From NCBI GenBank assembly GCA_963422505.1, contig OY730197.1, forward strand, positions 17,549,579-17,613,578: a DNA stretch of 64,000 nt, read 5' to 3'. The position numbers and the translations under genes were made by a program. This DNA comes from Pseudognaphalium luteoalbum. Lineage: Eukaryota > Streptophyta > Magnoliopsida > Asterales > Asteraceae. Shown here piece after piece: positions 45,291-57,000 of the stretch; position 1 is the first letter of the stretch; each line of letters starts with the position of its first letter. Under the pieces are notes generated by a model. The model was not told where the DNA came from. It saw only the letters and a program-made list of their open reading frames with translations, and ran no database searches.

Positions 45291-47423
45291 TCAAGCTGGA
45301 GTGTAAAGATTCCGAACACCCAGCTTGCCAAGTAAATTATGAAGTGCTTGTATTCCCAAGGGTTTAGTAAAAAGATCCGCAATTTGTTGTTTACTGGGCA
45401 CATATGTCGGCAAGATCTCTTGGGACTCGATCAACTCGTTCTCGTACAAAAAAACAATCCATCTCAACATGTTTGGTTCATTCATGAAAAACTGGATTAT
45501 TAGCAATGTGTCGTACAACTTCATTGTCACAATAGAGAGGTGTAGCTTCATTCAAGTTGATTTCAAAATCTTTGAGTAACCACCGCATCCAAAGAACTTC
45601 GCTAACCGTAGTAGCCATAGCTCGATACTCTGCCTCTGCTGATGAACGGGAAACCATCGATTGTTTCTTTGTTTTCCAAGATATAGGAGCGCCTCCTAAT
45701 AATAACAAGTAACCTGTCCGAGATCGTCTGGTGTAAGGACATCCCAACCAGTCCGCATCACAAAAAGCGACAAGATCAAAACGACCATTTTGGGTATAAA
45801 AATACCTTGACCAAGAGTAGACTTTATGTATCTAAGCATACGAATAGCAACATTCATATGATCATCCTTAGGATCAGAAACGAACTGACTAAGAATGTTT
45901 ACCGCATAAGCAATATACGGTCTCGTTGCTTGGAGATAAAGCAACCTTCCAATGAGTCGACGATAGAGAGTGGCATCAACCTTATGGCTCTCAGTACATT
46001 GATCAAGTTTCAAATTGTGCTCCATGGGAAAGGCACTAGGACGACATCCAAGTTGTCCACAATCAGAAAGAATGTCCATGGAGTATTTGTGTTGACTAAG
46101 AACAATTCCATCTTCAGTATGAGCAACTTCTATTCCTAAAAAATACTTCAAGGACCCAAGGTCCTTTATGCTGAAATTAGTGTGTAGGTATGTCTTGGTT
46201 TTCTCAATCATGTCGACATGATTTTCGGTAATGATAACGTCGTCGACATATATTAAAAGTGCAACAAACTTATCACCTTCTTGATAAGTAAAAAGAGAAT
46301 GATCCACCTTTGATTGTGTAAAACCAATCTTTAACAAGGAAACCGTGAATTTTTGATACCAAGTGCGGGAGGCTTGTTTCAAACCATATAGCGACTTTTT
46401 CAACTGGCAAACTCTATTTTCTTCCTTGTTGGAAAAACCTTGCGGAATTTTCATGTATATTTCTTCTTGTAAATCTCCATGAAGAAATGCATTGTTTACG
46501 TCTAATTGATGCAACAACCAATTCTTCTTGACTGCCACAGTAATGAGAGTTTGAACAGTTACCAATTTTGCAACCGGGGCAAACGTGTCGTGGTAATCAA
46601 CTCCTTCAATTTGGGTAAAGCCTCTTGCAACAAGACGAGCCTTATATCTTTCGATTTCTCCATTGGGTTTATATTTAACTTTGTAAACCCACTTTAAATC
46701 TATTGCATGTTTTCCTTCTGGTAATGTTTCTAATGTCCATGTTTCATTATCTTCGAGGGCTTTAATCTCACATTGCATTGCATCTCGCCAATCTTTGTCC
46801 TGCATGGCTTCCTTAAAAGAACTCGGCTCATTAACCGACGTAATGGCCGTTAAAATTTTTTTGTGAGAGTCTGGAAAATTTTCATAAGAAACATAGTTTG
46901 CAAGAGGGTGTACCGTAGAAGAAGTTTGATCGTGCTCGGGGTTTGCATGGTCGATGGATGGTGGTAGCGTCACTTTGAAATCTTGCAACCTAGATGAAGG
47001 AAATTTGGTCCTTGTAACTCTTGGTATTGGAAGCTCATTGTTAATTTGTTCGACCGCGTCATTGTTTATTGGTTGGGTATCACTCATAAAATCAGTAGGA
47101 TCATAAGAAGAAATCGGTTCAATGGGTGTGTTAGTGGTAATTTCGGCTTCATCCTTTTCAAAGTAATCATTCTCATACCGACTTGGAATATCAAATGTTT
47201 CTTTCATTGTACTGTTAGACTTAAGATGCAAAAAAGGAAGATTGGTTTCGACAAATTTAACATCACGAGAAATTGCCATCTTTCTATGCTCAATATCAAA
47301 AATTTTATATCCTTTAGTTCCTTGTGGATAACCCATAAAAACCCCCGATCTCCCCGTGAACTCGAACTTATCACCTCCCGTTTCTATGCTACTATAATAA
47401 GCCAAACACCCCAAAGTTCTCAT
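45291..47423 (-). pseudogene. copia 3 reverse transcriptase and RNase H, broken
   Basis: The main frame 47423-45696 starts with RTLGCLAYYSS (post-integrase) and runs through reverse transcriptase: ARLVARGFTQIEGVDY, HQLDVNNAFLHGDL, and the active site LLIYVDDVII. It shifts frame near 45740, where GCPYTRRSRTGYLLL and RSSAEAEYRAMA of RNase H continue in another frame to a stop at 45478. The last part, ending in a TKPLGIQALHNLLGKLG-like tail, is in a third frame ending at 45291. At least two frame breaks, so not functional. Confidence 0.88.
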
Positions 47424-47452
47424 GTGATCATAATTTGGTTTTTTTCCAAAAA

Positions 47453-48026
47453 TTATTTCATATGGAGTTCGATTTTAATTACCTTGGACGGGAGGTGATT
47501 AATGATGTAGGTGGCGGTTTCTATGCACTCTCCCCAAAAACGTTTTGGGATATTCGCTTGAAACATGAGAGCCCGAGCGGTCTCAAGGAGATGTCGATGT
47601 TTTCGCTCTACAACCCCATTTTGTTGTGGTGTGTGAGGACAACTAGTCTCAAGTAAAATACCTTCACTAGCATAAAACTCTTGCATCCTATTTGAAGTAA
47701 ATTCTCCCCAATTGTCACTTCTAATTCGCTTTATGGGTTTTAAAAATTGAGTCTTGACCATGTTATGAAAATTTATCAAACAATCACTTGCATCACTTTT
47801 ATGTCTAATGAGAAAAACCCAAAGAGCCCTACTAAAATCGTCAACAATAGTTAAGAAAAAAATTTGCATGGGTTGTTGACGATTTACGATATTTACCCCA
47901 AATGTCACAATGAATCAACTCAAAACAATCATTAGTCTTAATAGAACTTTTAAGAAAAAGGGGTCCGTGTGTGCTTAGCCTTAACACATGAATCACACAC
48001 ATAATCTTCAAAATTAAAAGAAACAT
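47453..48026 (-). pseudogene. copia 3 integrase, broken
   Basis: The core has IRSDNWGEFTSNR (second Asp; Trp replaces the usual Gly), CPHTPQQNGVVERKHRHLLE (third acidic residue) and FWGECIETATYIIN. The zinc domain, HSRLGHASHSKLSH and CDSCVKAKHTR, lies upstream in the frame that ends at 47950. Frame changes occur near 47900 and after 47453. The first catalytic Asp, in FELIHCDIWG, lies in the short frame 48026-47841. Confidence 0.8.
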
Positions 48027-49064
48027 CTCTCAAAAAATCTATATGAGACAACTTAGAATGAGAAGCATGACCCAGTCTTGAATGCCAAACTCTAGCGTCG
48101 ACCTTGATTGCCATGGCTTTCCTTGCTTGTGCCACCATTCCCATCCGATATAGACCTTTTATGTATTTACCCATGCCAATCAACTTCTTCGAGTGTAAGC
48201 CATGTATTACAAAAAAATCCGGAAAAAAACTTACTACACATTGCAACTCCTTTAATAATCTACTAACATAAAACAAGTTACAATTAAAGTCAGGAGCATA
48301 TAAAACTTCATTGATTTTATTTTCACCGCTAAAGGTGCAAACTCCTTTAGCATGAACATGTATGTTGTCCCCATTGGGTATCATAATAGGTGTCTCCTGT
48401 GTAATAGAAACACTATTTTCAAGAAACTCAAGTTTATTATCCACATGGTCGGTTGAACCCGAATCCACAATCCAATCAATGGTTTTATCAATCTTACCAG
48501 CCATATCTGCCTTACGTATGGAAGCTCCTTCTTTCTTCTGCTCATTTATATTAAAATGCTTCATGAACGCTTTGTATTGAGCATCAGTAAGCCCGGCTAG
48601 TCCAAGTTCAGTTTCTGTGTGAGCCACTTTCGGTTTTGACTTCTCATTCTTTCCTTTCCCTGGCCACCATTCAGGATATCCAATGATCTTATAACAACCT
48701 TCTCGCTTATGACCATCCTTCCCACATTCGCTGCAATGGTCAATGTTTTCTTCCGTGTTTCGCTTAAAATCCCCAGAACTTTCCTTATAATTACGCTGAG
48801 AATTCGAGGGCCCATCACGCCATCCTCGTGTTTTAAAAGCATCCGGCTTTAAAATTGTTCGTTTGGTTGACGTAATCAGTTCCTCTTCAGAAGCGAGACA
48901 ATAGGCCTCTCCAAGAGTGGTGTCGTTTTCATGGAAATAACATGGGTTCTTATGGTGGAAAAATCAGCATCGAGTCCCATCAAGAATTCGTACAACCGCT
49001 CCTTCTCTCTGAACTCGTTTAATCTTTTTCCAATATCACATGAACAATTTCCACAGGTGCATTG
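47950..49064 (-). pseudogene. copia 3 Gag C-terminus, zinc knuckle and protease, broken
   Basis: From right to left: a Gag helix segment (ERLYEFLMGLDADFSTIRTH, 49079-48876 region), a CX2CX4HX4C zinc knuckle (CSECGKDGHKREGC, about 48733-48692) followed by YPEWWPGKGK, then protease WIVDSGSTDHV near 48473, and the pre-integrase region. The pieces lie in three frames. The N-terminal Gag part is missing because the neighbouring LTR inserted at 49065. Confidence 0.82.
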
Positions 49065-51659
49065 TGTGACACCCGTCAAATTAGGACTAGTAATTAGTAC
49101 CTAATCAATTGTTAATACATGTAATTAGTTTTGTATTAGGCTAATTTATGTATCGAAATATATATTGAGAAATATATACAATTATGCGATTTGATTAAAT
49201 CGCACAAGTTTCAAATCGAATGTAATTCGGTTCAATAAAATACGGACGTTGGTGAACATTTTCACTAAATAGTGTAACATTATTTAAAGACACTATTATA
49301 TCACAAATATTATTTTAATAATAGTTCATAGCTATTTCGTATTGTACAAACAAGGTCAACACGATAAAATGTTAAACGCGCGAACAACCGAAATAAAGTT
49401 AAAGTTACAATTTATAACCCAATTATTAAGTAATTGATGAAATACTTCAAGTATAATTTTGAACAAATACCCGCATTTTGTAACTTCTAATTAAAACGTA
49501 TAAAACCATTATTTAACATTTAAACGACCGGGAAAACGAACACCGCACGGAGCGCAAACACGGGGACTAAAAAGTTGGGAGAAAACCCTTTTTCCCCCTC
49601 CCCAAAATCTGCCCAAAATCTCCTCCTCCCCCATTTTCCCTCATTTTCTTTACCTCTCTCTCCTTCTCTCCATCTCTTTTCTCTCAAAACCAAAAACTAC
49701 CACCAAACTCGCTCAAACCGACTTACTCATTTGGAAGTAAAGAACCACCGCATCACGATCTACACTCCTACATTTCCAGAATTTCGATTCATCACTTCGT
49801 AAGTTTCTGGCAAACTCTCGAAATTCATCGTTTTCACTTATTTTTGCATATTTATAGTTTGTTTAAGCTTAAAATGTCCAAAAATGGGTTGGGTAAAAGT
49901 CTCAGGCCAAACGGAGGCCGGAAAACACCTTTTCGGCTCATTTTCCGGCCAACAGCGCGTTATGTCGCAGAGGCTCAAGGCCACCTGCGACATAAGCCTT
50001 TATGTCGCTAAATCAGACCTTATGTCACATATAGCGACATAAGCCACTATGTCGCACTAATCACGGATATCGCATATATCGACACAAATAGTTATGTCGC
50101 AGAAATTATGGATGTCGCATATAGCGACACAACGCCCTACGTCGCATTAAATTGCGGATGTCGCCCTTAGCGACACAAGCCCTTATGTCGCAGATATGAT
50201 CTGCGACACAACAGACTATGTCGCACTTAGCGACACAAAGCCGTATGTCGCACGCTACGTCTCATGAAACAGAACCAAGAAAACACAAATTTTACTAAGT
50301 GTCGAGACCTAAAATTTTATCACTCGATTTCACCCAAATTCAAGTTCAGATGCGTTTTTCACCAAAGCAATGTAGTAGAAATAGAAAAAATTCGAGTTGA
50401 CCTAACATCTCGACCCCAACCAGGGGCTCTGCCCCTTGGACCCCGCCAGGGGCTGCCGCCCCTTGGACCCCGCTACCAGGGGCGCTGCCCCCGGACCCCC
50501 GTCATCCAGGAACTTGTAAATACTTTTTACACCAAGTGTCGAACTTATACAACCTCAAACTCTTATACAATATGACTCCTAAAACATTGTAAGACATGTT
50601 TTTCAAGTATAACACTTCGAAATCAATATGATAACATCAGGATTATTATTACAAACAATCACCAACGGGCCGTACACATTTTCAAACGCTTAGACAATCA
50701 ACAAAGTTGTAATCATTTGGACATTCTAGTTGAACAAACAACTACAAAGGTAGTCTTTTAAGATACCTATGAAATTAATAACCATCACGCGTATTGGACG
50801 CCCTCAGGTTACAAGTCTTCGGACATCGATTCGCAGCTAATCAATCCAAGTTTATTTAAATAAACACTAAAGGCTCAGGTGAGTCTCATAGCCCCTATTT
50901 TTACGGTTTTCATCTGGGGTGTGATTACATTGCTCGTTTTATTTTACAATATGAACGCAAGTACAATAAAAATCAAATACTACATGAGTTGTTTTCACTA
51001 ATCATATCAAAGCCCTCCATAACATAGTTTGGTAATACATCTGTAGCGTGAATGTTAGTATATGATATCATATAGGATTGACAATCCTCGTCCGGGTTAG
51101 CACGCACTAACTGGTCAAACGGACGTATTAGCATTTGGGAAGACAAGTGTAGATTAGGCACTCGTAGGAGGCAACTCAGTTGGGTTTCCTTAATTGGACC
51201 TGACGCTCAAGTTAAGCTCAGACTATATGCTCATGGCTGTATAACTTTTATTTTGCTTAATTGCATTTTAAATTCAATTAAATCTTGCGGTTCATACAAA
51301 TATGTGTTGACATACAAACCTGTGAGCTCACCAGCGTTTCGCTGACCAATTTTAGCATGTATCACAGGTGATCAGCAGTAGGTTGGACTGCTCAATCAAG
51401 ATCCATTAGCTCGAGTCAGCATGCAAACAATCAGAGATTTAGCTGCATTATTATATTTTGTATAGATTAATTATGTACTTAAATCTCTATATTTCAAACC
51501 GAGCTAATGTAAACAATATTTTGATGTAAACTTTAGTTATATTAATATCAATGTAAAACGATGCATATAGAGTCGTTCATTATATCTTTGAGCTGTGATT
51601 ATTGATTAGTCGCGCCCCGACCCGATTTGCTTCCGCACCCCGAATTTGGGGGTGCGACA
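49065..51659 (+). repeat. chromovirus-like gypsy LTR, complete (about 2.6 kb)
   Basis: It begins TGTGACACCCG and ends GGGTGCGACA, matching short terminal inverted repeats, and is followed within four bases by an initiator-Met primer site. This fixes it as a 5' LTR. It is the plus-strand relative of 4901-7112. Landmarks: a pyrimidine-rich block at about 49585-49690, a palindrome array at 49980-50262, and a GC-rich block at about 50413-50510. Left flank CATTG is the probable target duplication. Assignment to Tekay/Del is from LTR start, size and primer type only, as no coding part is visible. Confidence 0.88.
49980..50262. repeat. short-palindrome array (TATGTCGC type) in the gypsy LTR
   Basis: About a dozen alternating TATGTCGC and GCGACATA words form hyphenated palindromes. 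It holds the same position as the GTCACTT array in the related LTR, directly before a shared segment resembling ATGAAACAGAACC. Confidence 0.8.
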
Positions 51660-51662
51660 CAT

Positions 51663-51675
51663 TGGTATCAGAGCA
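51663..51675 (+). other. primer binding site, initiator-Met type (chromovirus-like element)
   Basis: TGGTATCAGAGCA lies four bases after the LTR end. The element's internal region continues only to 51690, where the Athila element is inserted. Confidence 0.9.
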
Positions 51676-51690
51676 TAAGGTTATAGTGAA

Positions 51691-53895
51691 TGATAACACG
51701 CAAAAAGTCATGTTTTTGCGTGCCTTAATCTCACCTTTTTGGCCCAATATTTGACGAAACTAATCAAAATGGATACTTTATCATTAAAACTCGTCACATG
51801 GGCCAAAATATAGACAATGTTTCAAAAGTCATCTAAAATGGTCGAAAAACACGATAAATCTAACGAATACGATCACAAGCATTCTCGTTCACTCGTTCTA
51901 GCACTTTTTGAGCTACACAAAGAATTATGACCTCTAACTTATGTCATTTTCTTCGTTAGGAAAATACGAACGCGTGGATATAAAGAACGCTCAAAATGGA
52001 TAAACGACGAATAAGTTACGCCCGAACGAAGAAACGAAGAACCGAGGAGCCAGCATACGGCTGAACCAGGCCGTATACGGCTGGTCCAGGCCGTATACGG
52101 CTGGAGCTAGACCGTATACGGTCTGTGCAGGCTGTATACGGCCTGTGCCCACCCGTATACGGCCCAGTTCAGGCGTATTCACCCAATGCACAGCCGTATA
52201 CGGTCCAGTTCACCCGTATTCACCCTAACTCGGCCGTATCGTGCGTTTGGGCGATAAAAATCTGATTTTTATTTGCCCTTGCGATACGGTTGTGCATTTT
52301 ATGGTTTGGATACGGTCTACGGATACGGTTGAGCGTTCTCTATAAATACTAGCCTCATTTCATCATTTCATAACATCCTACAACACTCAACAATACACAT
52401 TCCACCAACATACTTCTACACTTTCTCTCACTACTCTCTCTCTAAATTAGTTAGTTAGTTAATTAGATTAGTTAAGCTAGTAGATTAGTAGCTTAATTGT
52501 AACGGAGGTGCTCCGAGACTGCGGTGTCGCACGATTTGCAATACAGCTTTGTCAGGTTTTATTATAATCTCTATCTTGTTATTTTAAATAATGTTGTGCT
52601 GTTGCTATACTTGTTTAGAATTATTTGCTATTGTCATGCTTAGCTAGACAAATCTGTGTTTGCTATGATAGTTGCCATGCTAGGGTAGTTATACTTAAAT
52701 CATGCCGTTACTCTGTTTGTATGCGGTTGAATTATATTTGAATCTATGAATTGAATCTCAAGTGTTTATCTATCCAACTTATGCTGTGGTTAGTGACATC
52801 CTTCTAGGCTTGGCCAATTGCTAGTTGTATGCCACTAATTATTCTGTGTCTGATGATCGTTGAACTCGACATGGCCGTTTTTCTCCTGGTTGAAATATTA
52901 CCGGAGGGAGACACGGAGCGTAGGATTAGAGATAAATTAGATTCAGGCCATTTAACAAGTGTCTTAGAGAGAACTTTCGGGGCACTTGTGACTTGACCAT
53001 GTACCCTGTCACTCTGCATAAATTGATCCCTGCTATGCTGCCTTTCTGCATGTTTTTGTTTGATTGTTGCTTAGGGTTTGCATGCTAGTATCTGTTATGC
53101 TGATTAGTTACATGATTAGGTTTTCGAATATCTATCAATTGCATATGCCAGTGTAACATGCATAGAATAGTTAAAATGATTTATATGGAATAATGATGAA
53201 CAATTTAATCGGCCGTTAGACCAGACCATCCCAACTTGTCCCGGTGGGAAACCCCTGTTCATGTTTTTGTTTATTCAACAATTCATGCCATGATTCGGAT
53301 ATCTCAAATGTCCGAGATTGGGGGACAAGACTCGAGGATGGTTGTTGGTTAAATTGGTTGCTACATTTGGGACAACTTCCGGTGTAGTTTACATTCCGTA
53401 ACTGTTATCCATGTGACATATTATTTATCTGATTGCGGACAACTCTACGTTAGATAGATAATAGGCTAGTGGCTCATTAGGAAATATTAATGTCATCTTA
53501 ACTAAGGCTTTATCTCATTAACTACCCCTAAATAGCATGAGTAATTATCATAGTAAACACTCGCTTCACCTATAAGTTCTCGTTGCCACCTCCACCCCAT
53601 TTTACTTTTAATTAGTTTAATCTTAGATAATTAGTAGTTAGTTAAAACCAAAACAAAACAAAAACCTCTTTTAAACCCCAGCTAAATTTCCGTAGATAAC
53701 TAAAGTCCTAGATCCCATGCCTGTTGTAGTTTGAAGAACGACCCTAGGTCATACCTATCGCTATACCTATCCATAGCTTTAGTATATTTAGGCCCAGCAT
53801 AAAACAAATTTTTTTTAAAACTTCAACCGATCCGCGCCTCGACGGAAGGTCCGACGACGGGGTGACAAACCCGACTGACCGTTTGGGCGCGATCA
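51691..53895 (+). repeat. 5' LTR of the Athila-type element
   Basis: It begins TGATAACACGC and ends GATCA, just before the Asp-tRNA primer site. Length is 2205 bases. A by-eye comparison with the 3' LTR finds about 11 substitutions and no indels over the 1605 comparable bases (about 0.7%). A TATAAATA box lies at 52341-52348 (63046-63053 in the other LTR). Confidence 0.92.
52053..52245. repeat. CCGTATACGG palindrome array in the Athila LTR
   Basis: Six or seven copies of the ten-base perfect palindrome CCGTATACGG, or one-base variants, are spaced by about 15-25 bases about 100-290 bases upstream of the TATA box. The same array is at about 62758-62950 in the 3' LTR. Confidence 0.85.
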
Positions 53896-53901
53896 AGTTT
53901 T

Positions 53902-53919
53902 TGGCGCCGCTGCCGGGGA
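53902..53919 (+). other. primer binding site, Asp tRNA type (Athila)
   Basis: TGGCGCCGCTGCCGGGGA lies six bases after the LTR end. It is the primer site class typical of Athila and Tat elements. Confidence 0.92.
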
Positions 53920-54057
53920 CTACAACGACCGATTAAGGAATTTAGTTGTCTTAGTTATTTAGCGATCCTTTCGGAAGATCAATATAATCCGAAAGTTCCT
54001 TTTCTGTTCTTTCCTTTCCAAAACTCTCTCTTCTACCAAACCCGAACTTCATCAGCC

Positions 54058-57000
54058 ATGACGAATCGTATTACTCTCGCCTCAACCTGTGTACCACTAC
54101 TGGAGGGAAGAGGAGGACCTATCATGCTGCCCGACGAAAACTTTGAAATTAAGCCTAGCGTTTTCAAGTTACTCAGAACCTTCTGCCAATTTCACGGTTT
54201 TCCGCTCGATGATCCAAATTCACATTTGGATAAATTCATTAATATTTCTGATTCCTGTAAGCAATCAGGGATTCCGAGAGAAGTCTCCCGACTATATCTT
54301 TTTCCCTATTCTTTATCTTCACGTGCTCGAACCTGGTTTGATGAACTCGAACCCAATTCGATTCATACTTGGGAAGAGTTGGCTACTAAGTTTATGGCTA
54401 AGTTTTTCCCTCTTTCCAAACAAACCAAGCTCAAGGATGATATTGTTAGTTTCCGACAGGAAACCAATGAGTCATTCTATCTAGCATGGGAACGATTTAA
54501 GAAGATGCTTAACAGATGTCCGAATCATCGAATGGGTAAGACGAACCTAGTCTGCATATTCTACAATGGTCTGACTCCTCAGCACAAGTCAACCCTCGAT
54601 ACTGCTTCTCAAGGAAATTTCATGTCACATACTTCTAAAGAAGCCTGGGAGCTAGTTGAGACGATAGCAATGCATCAACATGACTGGGAGTTTGGCGAAT
54701 CGGCTAAGGAAGTAACTAGTACTTCAGGCCTATCCTTTGAAACTCTGCAAACTCAAGTGGACAATCTCTCCAGAGTCTTCAAGGAACTTCAATCTTCTAC
54801 ACCTCAGCCTTGCAAAGGTATGGAAGAAATTCTTGTCACTACTGAAAGCCCTGAATCGAACTTTCATTCTAAACCTTTCATTCAGCGGCCAACCAATAAC
54901 CCACCTACTCATTTTCTGCAACCTTTATCCTCTAATATGTCAGATTCCACCATAAATTCTCAACAACACTATAATGAAACTTTGACTAATTTCATGGTTG
55001 ATCAAATGAACATAAACAAACAAGTAATAGATTTTCAAGATAAAATTGATGCTTTACTTAAAATATCAGAAGATTTGATCAAAAACCTGAAAGTCAGTCT
55101 TAAACAACTGTTTTTAAAAGTTGAGAACCAAGGAGGAATCATGGTCATCACTAGAGGAGGTAAAGAAACCAGAAATGAGAAGTCTTCAGATAATTCTTCA
55201 AATCAACTTCCTATCTCTGAACCGACCACTGATCCAGTGCCCAGTGACACCCCTGTCACTGCACCAGATCCAGTATCACCTAAAGCCCCAGAAATCATTC
55301 CACGAACTAGGATACCCTTCCCTGGTAGGCTTAAGAAAGAGAAACAGGAAGCACAATTTGGGAAATATCTGGAAATGTTTAAAAGCCTGCACTTAAACGT
55401 TAAACTATTAGACGCTTTAGTAGAGATGCCTAGTTGTGCTAAGTTTTTCAAAGAACTCATTTCAAATAAGGAAAAATTAAGACAAATAGTTAGTTTACCC
55501 TTAGATGCTGAATGCTCAGCAATCATGTTACATGGCCTTCCACCCAAACTAGGAGATACTGGCCGTTTCACTATTCCCTGTTTTCTTCAAAATATCCAAG
55601 TTAGTAACGCCTTAGCTGACCTAGGAGCTAGTGTCAATCTTATGCCTTACTCTCTCTATAAGAAACTAGGATTAGGTGAACTGCTACCAACTCAAATGAC
55701 CATCCAATTAGCTGATAGATCAGTTAAACTCCCTCGAGGAATTGCTGAAGATATAATGGTCCGAGTTGGTAAATTTATCTTCCCAGTTGACTTTGTCATT
55801 ATGGATATTGAGGAAGATGCCCACGTTCCCCTCATCCCTGGTAGACCTTTCCTAAACACCGCCAAGGCTGTGATTGATGTAAACGAAAAATCTTTAAAAC
55901 TGAGGGTCGGAGCGGAGGAAGTCACCTTTAATATTGATAAGTTGATGAAGCACCCTATGGGAGAGGATCTTGGTTTTGTGGATGCCATGCAGGAAATATA
56001 TGACGAGCATTTGGAAGAGATTCTAGCAGTCAGCAGTTACGAACCTTTCTCCAGCACTGTCATCACCAAAAGAAGACTTTGCCCGGACAACATCGGACTC
56101 TGCTCGGCTATCTCTGACAAATCAGCACCTTCCGGAGAGCTGCTATTTCCTTTACCTGAAATGAAGAATCCTTTAGCACCGCCTAACTACTCTTCCACGA
56201 AAAACTCTGTTGTTGCTGTTCCTTTAGGCGAAGGCATCCCTATCCCACTTTTAAGAAGAAATCAGTTTTTTCTGATACCCGAATCATCTCCGACTGTAGC
56301 TGAAATTCTCAAATCTTTCGAGGAGATGGATTCCGGTACCTTGCCACAACTATCTGAAGGTTGTGCGAAAGTAAATCCAGAAATCACCAAGAACGTACTT
56401 TCCAATGAGACAGAACTAGTAGAAATAGCATCAGCCGCTACAGCCGACTCATCTCCAGAAGAATTAGAGTTCCAAAAGGAGTATGACGAGTTACAAAGAG
56501 ACGAGATCGCTCGAATGAAACCCTCTATCGAAGAACCACCAGAATTGGAGCTGAAGGAATTACCCTCTCACTTGGAATATGCTTTTCTCGAAGGAACCTC
56601 ACACCTACCCGTCATAATTGCCAAAGGTCTTTCACCAAAAGAGAAAGCAAGACTTATCCAGGTCTTGAAGTCACATAAGAAGGCGATTGCATGGAAGATT
56701 TCTGATATACAAGGGATCAGTCCAAATTACTGCACGCACAAGATACTCATGGAAAACGACTTCAAACCTTCTATACAGAGACAGAGGAGAGTAAACCCGA
56801 AGATTCAAGACGTGGTCAAGAAAGAGGTTATCAAACTCTTGGATGCTGGTTTGATCTATCCTATCTCAGATTCCCCATGGGTCAGCCCAGTTCAGGTTGT
56901 CCCAAAGAAAGGAGGAATGACGGTCATCGCTAACGAAAACAATGAATTGATTCCTACACGAACCGTCACCGGCTGGAGGGTGTGTATCGACTACCGGAAA

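Larger units (their letters stand above)
45141..49064 (-). mobile_element. Ty1/copia retrotransposon 3, decayed, 5' part displaced
   Basis: The minus-strand order gag end, zinc knuckle, protease, integrase, reverse transcriptase, RNase H is that of copia elements. Several frameshifts and stops show decay. It is cut at 49064/49065, within gag, by the chromovirus-like LTR. The bases before that LTR, CATTG, are the expected left half of its target duplication. Confidence 0.85.

Noticed and set aside
51991..52191. Repeated 66- and 71-codon minus-strand frames in both Athila LTRs (also 62696-62896, 52804-53019, 63509-63724)
   Set aside because: They recur only because the LTRs are identical copies; they overlap the palindrome array and have no protein features.
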